64,000 nucleotides of DNA from Piscinibacter sp. (GTDB lineage: Bacteria; Pseudomonadota; Gammaproteobacteria; Burkholderiales; Burkholderiaceae_C), in the NCBI GenBank assembly GCA_016706565.1, contig JADJJI010000012.1, forward strand, positions 1 to 64,000, given 5' to 3'. The translations under genes were made by a program, and so were the position numbers. The notes under the pieces are model-generated. The model did not search any database. It was not told where the DNA came from and saw only the letters and a program-made list of their open reading frames with translations. Shown piece after piece: positions 18,745-30,798 of the stretch (position 1 is the stretch's first letter; every line of letters begins with the position of its first letter).

Positions 18745-19596
18745 TCAGGCCCAGCCGATCAGCCCGAGCACGCGCGTCGGCCCTGCCAGCATCACGACCA
18801 GTCCAGCGCCGGCCAGAAACGGGCCGAAGGGCACATAGCGGCCTTCACGCAATGCACCGCCCAGTTTCATCACGATGCCGATCATGGCACCGATGATCGA
18901 CGCAGCCAGCACGATCGGCAGGATCATCTTCAGGCCGAGCCAAGCCCCGAGTGCGGCCAGCAACTTGAAGTCGCCAAAGCCCATGCCTTCCTTGCCGGTG
19001 GTGAGCTTGAACAGCCAGTAGACCGACCAGAGCGAGAGGTAGCCGACCACGGCACCCCAGACCGATTCCGACAGTGGAATCGTCCAGCCTGCCGCGCTGC
19101 TGATCAGACCTGCCCACAGCAGCGGCAGCGTGAGGTTGTCGGGCAGAAAGGTGGTGTCCCAGTCGATGCCCGATAGAGCCACGAGAACGGCCGCAAAACC
19201 GCACCACAGCAGAGCCACGGGGGTTGCGCCGAAGCGCCAGCCGACCAGGCCGAACAGGATGCCTGTCAGCAGTTCCACCAGTGGGTAGCGCGGGGAGATG
19301 CGCGTCTTGCACTCCGAACAGCGGCCGCGAAGCCACAGGTAGCTGAGCACCGGGATGTTTTCATACCAGGTGATTGCATGGCCGCACGAGGGGCAGCGCG
19401 AGCGCGGTCGGGACAGCGACAGCGTTTCGGCCGGCTCGAGCTGCACGCCCAGAAGTTCTGCGCTTTCGGCGCGCCACTCTCGTTCGAGCATGAGCGGCAT
19501 CCGATGGATGACCACATTCAGGAAGCTGCCGATGCACAGCCCGAACAAAGCCAGGGCCGGCGGCGTGAGCAGCCCCTGTAAGGATGGCGCGTCCAT
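18745..19596 (-). CDS. pilD: type IV prepilin peptidase/N-methyltransferase PilD
   Basis: PilD is an inner-membrane aspartic protease (A24 family) that cleaves the leader of type IV prepilins and type II pseudopilins and methylates the new N-terminus. The 283-residue protein has the N-terminal cytoplasmic zinc module with two CxxC pairs (RCPSCGHAITW and RCSECKTRIS, about residues 68-97). Two catalytic aspartates are seen in GIDWDTTFLPD and GMGFGDFKLL. Several membrane helices follow the zinc module. It lies 10 bases after pilC and 13 before coaE. Confidence 0.96.
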   Translation of the reverse strand: MDAPSLQGLLTPPALALFGLCIGSFLNVVIHRMPLMLEREWRAESAELLGVQLEPAETLSLSRPRSRCPSCGHAITWYENIPVLSYLWLRGRCSECKTRISPRYPLVELLTGILFGLVGWRFGATPVALLWCGFAAVLVALSGIDWDTTFLPDNLTLPLLWAGLISSAAGWTIPLSESVWGAVVGYLSLWSVYWLFKLTTGKEGMGFGDFKLLAALGAWLGLKMILPIVLAASIIGAMIGIVMKLGGALREGRYVPFGPFLAGAGLVVMLAGPTRVLGLIGWA

Positions 19597-19606
19597 CGGG
19601 CGCGCG

Positions 19607-20833
19607 TCAGACCACCTGGCCCAGCTTGAAGATCGGCAGGTACATCGACACGACGATGCCGCCGATGAGCGTACCCAGGATGACGATGATGAACGGCTCC
19701 ATCAGGCTTGACAGGCCCTTGACCGCTTCGTCGACCTCGTCTTCGTAGAACTCTGCGGCCTTACCCAGCATCTGGTCGAGGGCGCCTGACTCTTCGCCGA
19801 TGGCGCACATCTGGATCACCATCGTGGGGAATACGCCTGTCGTCTGCATCGAAGTGGTCAAGGCCGAACCGGTGGAGACGTCTTTCTGAATCTGCTCGGT
19901 GGCCTCCTGGAACACGGCGTTGCCAGATGCGCCGCCCACTGAGTCGAGCGCTTCCACCAGTGGTACGCCAGCGGCGAACATCGTCGACAGCGTTCGCGTC
20001 CAGCGTGCGATGCAAGACTTGTTGACCAGCTCGCCGAAGACGGGCACGCGAAGGAGCAGGCGGTCCATGGCCTTCTGCATGCGCACCGACCGCTTCCATG
20101 ATTCGAGAAAAAAGTACGTTCCGCCACCGATGATGCCGAAGATCAGGTACCAGTAGGAGACGAAGATCTCGGACACCGCAATGACGAAGAGTGTCGGCGC
20201 CGGAAGATTGGCCCCGAACGAACTGAAGACATCCTTGAATGCCGGGATTACGAAGATCATGATGACTGCCAGCACCACGAACGCGACCACCATCACGGCC
20301 ACGGGATATATCAGCGCTGACTTGATCTTGTTCTTCAGCGCCATGGTCTTTTCCTGGTAGATCGCCAAGCGATCCAGCAGTGCTTCCAGGATACCGCCCG
20401 CTTCGCCAGCCTCCACAAGGTTGCAGTAGAGCGCGTCGAAGTAAAGCGGGTGCTTGCGGAAAGAAGCAGACAAGCTCGTGCCGGTCTCGACGTCCGAGCG
20501 GATATCCGTCAGAAGGCGCGTCATCTTCGGGTTGCTGCTGCCGCGAGCCACGATATCGAAGGATTGAATCAGCGGGACGCCGGCCTTCATCATCGTCGCG
20601 AGTTGCCGAGTGAAGACCGCGATGTCCTTCTGCTTGATCGAGCGGCCGCCGCTGAGGCGGCGCTTCTTGACCTTCGTGGTGAGGATGCCCTGCCGTCGAA
20701 GGCTGGCACTGACCATCGCTTCACCGCCGGCGCGCATTTCGCCGCGAACAATCTTGCCGTTCTTGTCCTTGCCTTCCCATTCGAAGACGAGGTCCTTGAT
20801 GTTCTTTGCAGCTGCCGCAGTGGCCATGGTCAT
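19607..20833 (-). CDS. pilC: type IV pilus inner-membrane platform protein PilC
   Basis: PilC is the platform on which PilB works to add pilin subunits. The 408-residue protein has the GspF/PilC duplicated fold: FTRQLATMMKAGVPLIQSFDIV in the first half and WTRTLSTMFAAGVPLVEALDSV in the second, each followed by a membrane helix, with a third helix near the C-terminus (PFIIVILGTLIGGIVVSMYLPIF). Two ATGs (20833 and 20827) are possible starts. It lies 37 bases after pilB in the same transcription unit. Confidence 0.96.
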   Translation of the reverse strand: MTMATAAAAKNIKDLVFEWEGKDKNGKIVRGEMRAGGEAMVSASLRRQGILTTKVKKRRLSGGRSIKQKDIAVFTRQLATMMKAGVPLIQSFDIVARGSSNPKMTRLLTDIRSDVETGTSLSASFRKHPLYFDALYCNLVEAGEAGGILEALLDRLAIYQEKTMALKNKIKSALIYPVAVMVVAFVVLAVIMIFVIPAFKDVFSSFGANLPAPTLFVIAVSEIFVSYWYLIFGIIGGGTYFFLESWKRSVRMQKAMDRLLLRVPVFGELVNKSCIARWTRTLSTMFAAGVPLVEALDSVGGASGNAVFQEATEQIQKDVSTGSALTTSMQTTGVFPTMVIQMCAIGEESGALDQMLGKAAEFYEDEVDEAVKGLSSLMEPFIIVILGTLIGGIVVSMYLPIFKLGQVV

Positions 20834-20870
20834 TCCGGGAGGTTGCCCCCCGCCCTTCGATATTTGCGTG

Positions 20871-22586
20871 CTATTCGTTGGTCACCGAGATCACTTCTTC
20901 AAGCGTCGTGACCCCAGCCCGCACCTTGATGAGCCCCGACTGTCGCAGGTCCCGCACGCCTTCGCGCTGTGCTTGAGAAGCCAGATCCATGGCGGTTCCT
21001 TCGGCGAGGATCAGCCGCTGGATCTCTTCCGATATGGGCATCACCTGGTAGATGCCGACACGACCCTTGTAGCCATTGCTGCAGGCCGAGCATCCGACTG
21101 CGCGATAGGGCTTCCAACTGCCGTCCAGGTCCGTCTCCTGGAAGCCTGCCTTGAGCATGGCCTCGCGGGGGTAGTCGGCTGGTGTCTTGCAGTTCTCACA
21201 GAGTTTGCGACCCAGGCGCTGTGCCGTGATCAGCAGCACCGCTGAGGCAATGTTGAACGGTGCGACACCCATGTTCAGCAGTCGCGTCAATGTCGTGGGC
21301 GCGTCGTTGGTGTGCAGCGTCGACATCACCATGTGGCCAGTCTGGGCCGCCTTGATCGCGATGTCGGCAGTCTCGAGGTCACGAATTTCGCCGACCATGA
21401 TCACATCGGGATCCTGGCGCAGGAAGGACTTCAGCGCGGCAGCGAAGCTCAGCCCCGCCTTGTCGTTCACGTTGACCTGGTTGATGCCGGGCAGGTTGAT
21501 TTCTGCCGGGTCCTCGACCGTGGAGATGTTCACCCCCGGCTGGTTGAGGATGTTCAGGCAGGTGTAGAGCGACACGGTCTTGCCGCTGCCGGTCGGGCCG
21601 GTCACGAGCACCATGCCGTAGGGCCGCTGGATGCACTTGAGCAGCCGATCCTTCTCGATCTTCTCGTAGCCCAGGGCTTCGATGCCCAGCTTGGCGCTGG
21701 ACGGATCCAGGATCCGGATCACGATCTTCTCGCCGAACAGCGTGGGCAGAGTGCTCACGCGGAAGTCGATCGCCTTGCTGCCGAACTTCAGCTTCATGCG
21801 ACCGTCTTGCGGCACGCGCTTCTCGGCGATGTCCAGGCGCGAGATGACCTTGATGCGCGAGGCGAGCTTGTCTTTGATCGCGATCGGCGGCTGGGTGATC
21901 TCGCGAAGCTCGCCATCGACGCGAAAACGAACCCGATAGTGGTACTCGTAGGGCTCGAAGTGGAGATCGGATGCGCGTGCATTGATCGCGTCGATCAACA
22001 TCTTCTGCAAGAAGCGCACGACCGGTGCGTCCTCGACGTCGGTTGCAGCCTCGGCTTCCTGCGGCGTCGTGACGTCGTCGGTGACGTCGAACTCGAAGTC
22101 GCCCGACGACAGCGACTCAAGAGCCTCCGATGCGCTTGCACCTGTGGATTCGAGAATCTTGCCGAGCTTGTCGTGCTCGACGATGACCCACTCCGGCGAA
22201 AGTTGAGTGGCGAACTTGATGCGTTCGACAGCCTCCTGGTCGGTGGGGTCGGCACCGCCAATGAACAGGCGATTGCCTCGCTTGCCCAGCACGACAATCT
22301 GATACTGAAATGCCAGCTTGGCATCGATCACGTTCTTGGGCAACTTCTGGACGTCGATGGCACCGAGGTCCAGGAGCGGTAGCGCAAGCGCCGCCGAAAG
22401 TGTGTGGGCGAGATCTGAGGGTGCCACGGCACCGGCAGAAATCACCGAGGAAATGAAGCTGGTCTTCTTTTCCTTGGAACTCTTGACCAGATCCTCGGCG
22501 GTCTTGGCGTTCAAGCGGCCGGCGTGCACCAACACCCGTGCCACTCCGGAAAGGGCCGACTGGGGGGCTTCTGCCAATGTGTCCAC
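20871..22586 (-). CDS. pilB: type IV pilus extension ATPase PilB
   Basis: PilB is the hexameric cytoplasmic motor for pilus extension. The 571-residue protein has an N-terminal MshEN-type domain (about residues 50-160), an N2 domain, and the secretion ATPase core with Walker A GPTGSGKTVS (about residue 337). The Asp box and Walker B (DPDVIMVGEIRDLETA), the His box (GHMVMSTLHTND) and a tetracysteine zinc site (CENCKTP ... CSACSNG) are also present. The start is GTG without a clear ribosome site; upstream frame is closed by a stop 37 bases back, so the start is slightly uncertain. A hairpin-forming inverted repeat lies at 22618-22640. Confidence 0.96.
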   Translation of the reverse strand: MDTLAEAPQSALSGVARVLVHAGRLNAKTAEDLVKSSKEKKTSFISSVISAGAVAPSDLAHTLSAALALPLLDLGAIDVQKLPKNVIDAKLAFQYQIVVLGKRGNRLFIGGADPTDQEAVERIKFATQLSPEWVIVEHDKLGKILESTGASASEALESLSSGDFEFDVTDDVTTPQEAEAATDVEDAPVVRFLQKMLIDAINARASDLHFEPYEYHYRVRFRVDGELREITQPPIAIKDKLASRIKVISRLDIAEKRVPQDGRMKLKFGSKAIDFRVSTLPTLFGEKIVIRILDPSSAKLGIEALGYEKIEKDRLLKCIQRPYGMVLVTGPTGSGKTVSLYTCLNILNQPGVNISTVEDPAEINLPGINQVNVNDKAGLSFAAALKSFLRQDPDVIMVGEIRDLETADIAIKAAQTGHMVMSTLHTNDAPTTLTRLLNMGVAPFNIASAVLLITAQRLGRKLCENCKTPADYPREAMLKAGFQETDLDGSWKPYRAVGCSACSNGYKGRVGIYQVMPISEEIQRLILAEGTAMDLASQAQREGVRDLRQSGLIKVRAGVTTLEEVISVTNE

Positions 22587-22617
22587 GTTGGATGGATTGC
22601 CGCTAGGTTGCTCTGAT

Positions 22618-22640
22618 GCGGATCATGATCGCTGATCCGC
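22618..22640. promoter_or_regulatory. inverted repeat upstream of pilB
   Basis: A perfect 8-bp inverted repeat, GCGGATCA-N7-TGATCCGC, lies 32 bases before the pilB start, between pilB and tRNA-Pro. It could be an operator or a leader hairpin. No T-run follows on the minus strand, so it is not a standard terminator for the tRNA. A TACAGT -10-like box lies just upstream of it. Confidence 0.4.
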
Positions 22641-22748
22641 AAGGCACTGTAAACGACCGGGGATGCGCGCGAAGCCAACAATTCCCGCGCGTCTGCGCCG
22701 GAAGATGCAACAAAATGAAGCGCTGGCTGGATCTCGTGCTGGCGGGAT

Positions 22749-22825
22749 TGGTCGGGGTGAGAGGATTCGAACCTCCGGCCTCTACGTCCCGAACGTAGCG
22801 CTCTACCAGGCTAAGCTACACCCCG
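22749..22825 (-). tRNA. tRNA-Pro (anticodon CGG)
   Basis: The minus strand gives a 77-base cloverleaf. The acceptor stem CGGGGTG pairs with CACCCCG, the D arm is TAGCTTAGCCTGGTAGAG, and the anticodon stem CTACG/CGTAG holds the loop TTCGGGA, so the anticodon is CGG. The T arm contains GGTTCGAATCC, and the CCA end is encoded. It lies between pilB and ispB. Confidence 0.97.
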
Positions 22826-22866
22826 AAATCGGTTGCGGCGCTGAAGCACGCCAGACGAATCCTCCA

Positions 22867-23862
22867 TCAGAAGGACCGATCCACAGACCGAACGCAGAAT
22901 TCTAGCAGAGCTTGGCGGTAGTCCGATGGCGCCAGTTGCGAGAGTTGCGACGCGGCATGTTCCGCCTCGCGGCGAGCGGCGTCCCGGGTAGCCGCGATCG
23001 CGCCGGTTCGGCGGACGATCTCCACGATGTCAGCCAAGCGAGCGGCTTCGCCATGCTCGATGGCTTGCCGGATGATGGCACGCTCCTGCGTACTGCCGTT
23101 CTCCATGGCAAGAAGCAGAGGGAGGGTCGGTTTTCCCTCGCGAAGGTCGTCTCCGACGTTCTTGCCAAGTTGCGCCGTCGTTCCTTCGTAGTCGAGCAGG
23201 TCATCCACGAGCTGGAATGCCGTGCCGAGCGAGCGCCCGTAGGCTGCGCAAGCCTCTTCCACCGCCGTGTCGGCTTCGGCCAGCACAGCGCCCAGCCGAG
23301 CGCTGGCTTCAAAGAGCTTGGCGGTCTTGAACCGAATGACCCGAAGGTATTCGGGTACGGTGATGTCCGCGTCGTGCATGTTCATCAACTGCAGCACTTC
23401 GCCTTCCGCGATGACATTCGTTGCGTCTGCGAGCACCTCCAGCACCCGCATCCGATCGACCGACACCATCATCTGGAAGGCGCGCGAATAGACGAAATCT
23501 CCGACCAGTACGCTCGCCGCGTTTCCGAACAACGCATTGGCCGTCTCGCGACCGCGCCGCAGCGCGGACTCGTCGACGACGTCGTCGTGCAGAAGTGTCG
23601 CCGTATGGATGAACTCGACGGTTGCCGCGAGTTCGAAACGTTCTGGCCCCTTGAAGCCCAATGCGTTCGAGAACAGCAACACGAGCATGGGACGGATGCG
23701 CTTTCCGCCCGCGCCGATGATGTATTCGGCGATCTGATTGACCAGAACCACGTCGGACGCCAGCCGGCGCCTGATCACAGCATCCACTTCGAGCATGTCT
23801 GCCGCAACAAGGCGGACGGCCTCCGGGGTGGCGGAGGGAGGGAGGTGAGGCGTGGATTGCAC
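22867..23862 (-). CDS. ispB: octaprenyl-diphosphate synthase-type polyprenyl synthase
   Basis: This trans-polyprenyl synthase extends farnesyl diphosphate with isopentenyl diphosphate to the long isoprenoid tail of ubiquinone. The 331-residue protein has the first aspartate-rich motif LLHDDVVDESALRRG (about residue 92) and the second, QLVDDLLDYEG (about 218). GGKRIRPMLVLLFSNALG lies near residue 52. The start is GTG, with a TATAAT box on the minus strand at 23886-23891. It is divergent from rplU, as in most beta-proteobacteria. Chain length cannot be set from sequence alone; C8 is the family expectation. Confidence 0.94.
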   Translation of the reverse strand: MQSTPHLPPSATPEAVRLVAADMLEVDAVIRRRLASDVVLVNQIAEYIIGAGGKRIRPMLVLLFSNALGFKGPERFELAATVEFIHTATLLHDDVVDESALRRGRETANALFGNAASVLVGDFVYSRAFQMMVSVDRMRVLEVLADATNVIAEGEVLQLMNMHDADITVPEYLRVIRFKTAKLFEASARLGAVLAEADTAVEEACAAYGRSLGTAFQLVDDLLDYEGTTAQLGKNVGDDLREGKPTLPLLLAMENGSTQERAIIRQAIEHGEAARLADIVEIVRRTGAIAATRDAARREAEHAASQLSQLAPSDYRQALLEFCVRSVDRSF

Positions 23863-23963
23863 GTGAAGACCGATCTGCGGCCCCGATTATAGGAAGCTGC
23901 TCTGGAGGGGGTGCACAGGTGCCAACTCTGACAGGCACGGTGTCAAGGCTGGCGGGGGTCAAG

Positions 23964-23972
23964 TGCTATACT
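23964..23972 (+). promoter_or_regulatory. extended -10 promoter of rplU-rpmA
   Basis: TGCTATACT carries a TG one base before the hexamer TATACT (23967-23972), the extended -10 form, with no good -35 box. Transcription would start near 23979. The leader of about 64 bases then holds two small hairpins, CTGCG-N5-CGCAG (23981-23995) and CGGC-N9-GCCG (24003-24019), before the AAAGG ribosome site. Confidence 0.6.
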
Positions 23973-24042
23973 CAAAGGCTCTGCGCTTTACGCAGGGTGT
24001 CCCGGCATTGTGAAAGCCGAGGCAATTCGAGAAAGGGCTGAT

Positions 24043-24354
24043 ATGTACGCGGTCATAAAAACCGGTGGCAAGCAATACCGTGTTGCTGCTGGCGAAAAGA
24101 TCAAGGTAGAACAGATTGCTGCGGACGTCGGCCAAGAGATCACGATCGACCAGGTTCTTGCGATTGGAAACGGCGCAGATCTGAAAGTCGGGACTCCCTT
24201 GGTGGCGGGTGCCAGCGTGAAGGCCACTGTGGTCGCTCACGGCAAGCACGACAAGGTGCGTATCTTCAAGATGCGTCGCCGCAAGCACTATCAGAAGCAT
24301 GGCGGACACCGCCAGGCCTTCACCGAGCTGGAGATCGGCGCCGTCAGCGCCTGA
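24043..24354 (+). CDS. rplU: 50S ribosomal protein L21
   Basis: This is a large-subunit ribosomal protein that binds 23S rRNA. The 103-residue protein begins [20 protein letters not shown] and ends with the conserved basic segment [20 protein letters not shown], both diagnostic. The ATG at 24043 has an AAAGGG site; an upstream in-frame ATG or equivalent at 24010 lacks one and would change the fixed N-terminus. It is the first gene of rplU-rpmA. Confidence 0.98.
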   Translation: MYAVIKTGGKQYRVAAGEKIKVEQIAADVGQEITIDQVLAIGNGADLKVGTPLVAGASVKATVVAHGKHDKVRIFKMRRRKHYQKHGGHRQAFTELEIGAVSA

Positions 24355-24385
24355 TCGCCGGTCACTCAAGTCAAGGAGTCAGAAC

Positions 24386-24643
24386 ATGGCACAGAAAAAG
24401 GGCGGCGGGTCAACCCGCAACGGCCGTGATTCGAAGCCCAAGATGCTCGGCGTCAAGGCCTTCGGCGGCCAGACGATCCAGGCGGGTTCGATCATCGTGC
24501 GTCAGCGGGGGACCAAGTTCCACCCGGGTACGAACGTCGGCGTGGGCAAGGACCACACGCTGTACGCGTTGGTCGACGGCCAGGTGAAGTTTGCCGTCAA
24601 AGGCCCGCTGAACCGGCAAACGGTCAGCGTCGAAGGGGCCTGA
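24386..24643 (+). CDS. rpmA: 50S ribosomal protein L27
   Basis: L27 reaches towards the peptidyl transferase centre with its N-terminus. The 85-residue protein begins [20 protein letters not shown], the proteobacterial form that needs no N-terminal cleavage, and has [19 protein letters not shown] in the core. An AAGGAG site lies 9 bases before the ATG. It follows rplU by 31 bases, and the operon ends at a strong hairpin 30 bases downstream. Confidence 0.98.
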   Translation: MAQKKGGGSTRNGRDSKPKMLGVKAFGGQTIQAGSIIVRQRGTKFHPGTNVGVGKDHTLYALVDGQVKFAVKGPLNRQTVSVEGA

Positions 24644-24673
24644 TCGAGCCGGCCGCCGTGGCGGCCCGGCGCC

Positions 24674-24706
24674 AAGAAGCCCCGGCTCCCCGGGGCTTCT
24701 TCGTTT
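24674..24706 (+). terminator. rho-independent terminator of rplU-rpmA
   Basis: A perfect 12-bp stem, AAGAAGCCCCGG/CCGGGGCTTCTT, with the four-base loop CTCC is followed by CGTTT. It lies 30 bases after the rpmA stop and isolates obgE from the ribosomal-protein operon. Confidence 0.9.
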
Positions 24707-24761
24707 GCGCCCCTGGAACTACCATCTGCGCCACGCGGACCACCACCGAGAGCCTGAGCCC

Positions 24762-27135
<2,374 letters not shown>

Positions 27136-27152
27136 CGGCCCACCGCCAAAGC

Positions 27153-27734
27153 TCAGTCCGCGGACGCGGCGGGCGGCTCGCCCTGGGCGCCGAAGTCACC
27201 GTCGTCCTCGATGCGGTGATGGGGCCGAAGCCCGGAACGCAAGTAGCGGTTGTGATGGTGAGTGCGCGGCAGAAAGCGCGCCAGCTCGGTCAGCGCCATC
27301 TGATAGACGTCGCGCTTGAAGTCGATGACCACCTCGAGCGGCACCCAGTATTCGTTCCAGCGCCAGGCGTCGAACTCAGGATGGTCGCTCGCGCGCAGGT
27401 TCATGTCGCTGTCGCGGCCGGTGAGCTGCAACAGGAACCAGATCTGCTTCTGCCCTCGGTAGTGCCCTCGCGCATCGCGGCGGATGTAGTGATCGGGAAC
27501 CTCGTAGCGCAACCAGTCCCGCGTGCGCGCGACGATGCGCACATGCTCGGGCATCAGCCCCACCTCTTCGTGGAGCTCGCGGAACATCGCCTGCTCAGGC
27601 GTCTCGCCGTGCTTGATGCCCCCTTGCGGGAACTGCCAGGAGTGGGTGCGTATTCGTTTGCCCCAGAAAACCTGGTTCTTGTGGTTGAGCAGGATGATGC
27701 CGACGTTGGGTCTGAACCCCTCACGGTCGAGCAT
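27153..27734 (-). CDS. rppH: RNA pyrophosphohydrolase RppH (Nudix)
   Basis: RppH removes pyrophosphate from the 5' end of mRNA, starting RNase E-dependent decay. The 193-residue protein begins [17 protein letters not shown] and has the Nudix box [22 protein letters not shown] within residues 36-57. [15 protein letters not shown] and [11 protein letters not shown] are typical of the RppH branch. The ATG at 27734 has a GGGG site at good spacing; a TTG two codons earlier is less likely. It diverges from proS. Confidence 0.94.
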   Translation of the reverse strand: MLDREGFRPNVGIILLNHKNQVFWGKRIRTHSWQFPQGGIKHGETPEQAMFRELHEEVGLMPEHVRIVARTRDWLRYEVPDHYIRRDARGHYRGQKQIWFLLQLTGRDSDMNLRASDHPEFDAWRWNEYWVPLEVVIDFKRDVYQMALTELARFLPRTHHHNRYLRSGLRPHHRIEDDGDFGAQGEPPAASAD

Positions 27735-27831
27735 AATCAACCCCGAATTTCGCTAGTTCAAATCATTATTGCATCGGTGTGACGGGAAGCAACCCCTTGG
27801 GTTTCCCGCATCCGCACACGCTGCCGCCCCC

Positions 27832-29577
27832 ATGAAAGCCACCCAGTTCTTCATCTCGACCCTGAAGGAAGCGCCCGCGGATGCCGAGGTCGCCAGCCAC
27901 AAGCTGATGATGCGTGCGGGCATGATCAAGCGGCTCGGCGCGGGCATCTACAGCTACATGCCGATGGGCCTGCGCGTGATCCGAAAGGTCGAGCAGATCA
28001 TCCGTGAAGAGATGAATCGCGCCGGCGCCGTCGAACTGCTGATGCCTGTGGTGCAACCGGCCGAACTCTGGCAGGAGACGGGACGCTTCGAGAAGATGGG
28101 GCCGGAGCTGCTGCGCGTGAAGGATCGCCACGAGCGCGACTTCATCATCCAACCCACGTCGGAAGAGGTCATCACCGACATCGCGCGACAGGAATTGCGC
28201 AGCTACCGGGCGCTGCCGAAGAATTTCTATCACATCCAGACCAAGTTCCGCGACGAGCGGCGCCCCCGCTTCGGCGTGATGCGTGGCCGCGAGTTCACGA
28301 TGAAGGACGCCTACTCATTCGATCGCGACGTCGAATCGGCCGGGCGCAGTTACGAGCAGATGTTTGCGGCCTACGTGCGCATCTTCGAGCGGCTCGGGCT
28401 GACGTTCCGCGCGGTGGCCGCCGACACGGGCGCCATTGGCGGCGACCGATCGCATGAGTTTCAGGTGATTGCTGACACCGGCGAAGACGCGATCGTCTAT
28501 TGCCCCGGTTCTGACTACGCGGCCAACATCGAACTTGCAGAAGCTGTGGCGCCGACCACGCCCCGAGGCGCGCCGACCCAGGCGCTGCACAAGACACCGA
28601 CTCCGGGCAAGAGCACCTGCGAAGACGTGGCTGCGCTGCTCGGCCTGCCGCTGCAGCGCACGGTGAAGTCGCTCGTACTCGCCACCGATGAACGCAGCCC
28701 GGCCGGCGATCTGCTGCGCACCACCGTGTGGCTGCTGCTCGTGCGCGGTGACCACCAACTCAACGAGGTGAAGGCGGGCAAGGTGGCGGGGTTGAATCAG
28801 GGCTTCCGCTTCGCGACTGTCGGTGAGATCGAAAGCCACTTCGGCTGCAAGCCGGGCTATCTCGGCCCCATCCAGATGCTCCAGCCGGTCAAGGTGGTGG
28901 CCGATCGCACAGTGGCCGCGATGAGCGATTTCGTCTGTGGTGCCAACGCGGCTGACTTCCACTACACCGGCGTGAACTGGGGCCGCGATCTGCCCGAGCC
29001 CGCCCTAGTGGCCGACATCCGCAACGTGGTCGAAGGCGAGCCTTCGCCGGACGGCAAGGGGCCGTTGGCCATTCAGCGCGGCATCGAGGTCGGTCACGTG
29101 TTCTTCCTCGGCACGAAGTACAGCCAGGCGATGAACGCCACCTACCTCGACGAGTCCGGCAAGCCGCAGTTGATGCAGATGGGCTGCTACGGCATCGGTG
29201 TCACGCGCATCCTCGGCGCGGCCATTGAGCAGGGGCACGACGATCGCGGGATCGTCTGGCCCGATGCGATGGCGCCATTCACTGTGGTCGTCTGCCCGAT
29301 CGGCTACGACCGAAGCGCTGTCGTCAAGGCGGCAGCCGACAAGCTGCATGCCGACCTGGACGCGCTCGGTGTCGACGTGATGCTCGACGATCGCGGCGAA
29401 CGGCCCGGCGCCATGTTCGCCGACTGGGAACTGGTGGGCATCCCGCACCGCGTCGTCATCTCCGATCGCGGGCTGAAGGAAGGCAAGGTCGAGTACCAGG
29501 GCCGCCGCGAGTCGCAGGCCACGGCGCTGTCGGCCGATGGCGTGCTGGCCCACCTGAAGGGCGTGCTGGGGAAATGA
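27832..29577 (+). CDS. proS: prolyl-tRNA synthetase, bacterial type
   Basis: ProS charges tRNA-Pro. The 581-residue protein has the class II core motifs (motif 1 around [20 protein letters not shown]; motif 2 [26 protein letters not shown], residues 140-165; motif 3 near [15 protein letters not shown]). Between motifs 2 and 3 it has the YbaK-like insertion (about residues 225-390) that deacylates Ala-tRNA-Pro. The anticodon-binding domain is C-terminal. The start [10 protein letters not shown] matches the family; a longer frame from 27769 is not needed. The tRNA-Pro(CGG) gene lies 5 kb away. Confidence 0.97.
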   Translation: MKATQFFISTLKEAPADAEVASHKLMMRAGMIKRLGAGIYSYMPMGLRVIRKVEQIIREEMNRAGAVELLMPVVQPAELWQETGRFEKMGPELLRVKDRHERDFIIQPTSEEVITDIARQELRSYRALPKNFYHIQTKFRDERRPRFGVMRGREFTMKDAYSFDRDVESAGRSYEQMFAAYVRIFERLGLTFRAVAADTGAIGGDRSHEFQVIADTGEDAIVYCPGSDYAANIELAEAVAPTTPRGAPTQALHKTPTPGKSTCEDVAALLGLPLQRTVKSLVLATDERSPAGDLLRTTVWLLLVRGDHQLNEVKAGKVAGLNQGFRFATVGEIESHFGCKPGYLGPIQMLQPVKVVADRTVAAMSDFVCGANAADFHYTGVNWGRDLPEPALVADIRNVVEGEPSPDGKGPLAIQRGIEVGHVFFLGTKYSQAMNATYLDESGKPQLMQMGCYGIGVTRILGAAIEQGHDDRGIVWPDAMAPFTVVVCPIGYDRSAVVKAAADKLHADLDALGVDVMLDDRGERPGAMFADWELVGIPHRVVISDRGLKEGKVEYQGRRESQATALSADGVLAHLKGVLGK

Positions 29578-30218
29578 GCGAGACGCTCTCCCCCGTCGGG
29601 AGAGAGCGCCGTCGGCTCACGGTCGCCGGGCTGCTCTCGCCCGCGGTCGCGCTCGCGCCAGCGTTGGCCCAGGCAGGTGCACAGGTCGAAGAGCCGCTGG
29701 CGGATTCGGTTCGAGGCGCATTGTCGGCCGCCATCGCCAACAGTGCTCCGCCCAAGCCCGCCTTCGACAACACCGAGGCACGCCTGGTCTATCTGCGCTG
29801 GCTCGGCGCGATGAGCACGCGGTTGCAGCGGCGCAAGGCGGAGCACATCACACGCGTCGAGTTTCTCGAGACTCTCTGGTACGAGAGCAGGCGGGCCGGG
29901 CTCGAGCCGGCGCTGGTGCTGGGCCTGGTGCAGGTGGAAAGCGGATTCCGCAAGTACGCGATCAGTTCGGCCGGCGCACGCGGCTACATGCAGGTCATGC
30001 CGTTCTGGACCCGCCTCATCGGCGACGGCGATCCATCACGCTTGTTCCACATGCAGACCAACCTGCGCTTCGGCTGCGTGATCATGCGTCACTACCTGGA
30101 CGTGGAGCGCGGCGACCTGTTCATGGCGCTGGGCCGCTACAACGGCAGCCGGGGTCGGGCGGAATATCCGAATGCGGTGCTCGGCGCACGCAGGGCCTGG
30201 CTGCCCGCCGAGGCCTGA
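29574..30218 (+). CDS. SLT-family lytic transglycosylase
   Basis: This is a periplasmic enzyme that cleaves peptidoglycan glycan strands, leaving 1,6-anhydromuramyl ends. The 214-residue protein has an arginine-rich N-end and hydrophobic segment ([23 protein letters not shown]), possibly a Tat or Sec signal. The SLT domain has the catalytic Glu in [20 protein letters not shown], followed by [10 protein letters not shown] and a C-terminal [10 protein letters not shown] motif. The ATG overlaps the proS stop. A hairpin (CTCTCCC-N5-GGGAGAG, 29586-29604) sits in its first codons. Confidence 0.88.
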   Translation: MSETLSPVGRERRRLTVAGLLSPAVALAPALAQAGAQVEEPLADSVRGALSAAIANSAPPKPAFDNTEARLVYLRWLGAMSTRLQRRKAEHITRVEFLETLWYESRRAGLEPALVLGLVQVESGFRKYAISSAGARGYMQVMPFWTRLIGDGDPSRLFHMQTNLRFGCVIMRHYLDVERGDLFMALGRYNGSRGRAEYPNAVLGARRAWLPAEA

Positions 30219-30219
30219 T

Positions 30220-30798
30220 TCACGCGGCCGGCAGGCCGCCCCAGGACTTCGGCGCCGCCTGCTCCACGCCGATCAGCGACAGCACACGCTCCACGGTGTC
30301 GTCGACCAGTTCGTCGATCGTCTGCGGACGGTGATAGAAGGCCGGCAGCGGCGGGAAGATCACGGCGCCCATCTCGGTGGCGGCGGTCATGTTGCGCAGG
30401 TGGGCGAGGTTGAACGGCGTCTCGCGGACCATCAGAACCAGACGACGGCGTTCCTTCAAGGTGACGTCGGCGGCGCGCGTCAGCAGGTTGTCCGCCAGTC
30501 CGTGGGCGATCGCCGCCAGCGACTTCATCGAACAGGGCGCGACGACCATCGCATCCGTCGTGAAGGAGCCGCTGGCAATCGCCGCGCCGACGTCGCCCGG
30601 TGAATAGGCCGTGTCGGCGAGCGCCTCGAGGGCACGGCGATCGAGACCCAGTTCATGGTGAACGTTCAGCACGCCCGCCGGGCTGGCGACGAGATGGGTT
30701 TCCACCTTCGATGCCCGCAGGCGCTGCAGCAGGCGGACGGCATAGACGGCGCCCGTGGCGCCGGTGATGCCGACGACGACCCGCTGCGCAGGCCTCAT
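30220..30798 (-). CDS. ubiX: flavin prenyltransferase UbiX
   Basis: UbiX makes prenylated FMN, the cofactor of the UbiD decarboxylase in ubiquinone synthesis. The 192-residue protein begins with the flavoprotein motif VVVGITGATGAVYAVRLLQ and has APCSMKSLAAIAHGLADNLLTRAADV in the FMN/phosphate region (about residues 86-111). RRLVLMVRETPFNLAHLRNM (about 118-137) follows. Its start overlaps the grxD stop by four bases, so the two are cotranscribed. It converges on the lytic transglycosylase gene with one base between the stops. Confidence 0.95.
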   Translation of the reverse strand: MRPAQRVVVGITGATGAVYAVRLLQRLRASKVETHLVASPAGVLNVHHELGLDRRALEALADTAYSPGDVGAAIASGSFTTDAMVVAPCSMKSLAAIAHGLADNLLTRAADVTLKERRRLVLMVRETPFNLAHLRNMTAATEMGAVIFPPLPAFYHRPQTIDELVDDTVERVLSLIGVEQAAPKSWGGLPAA

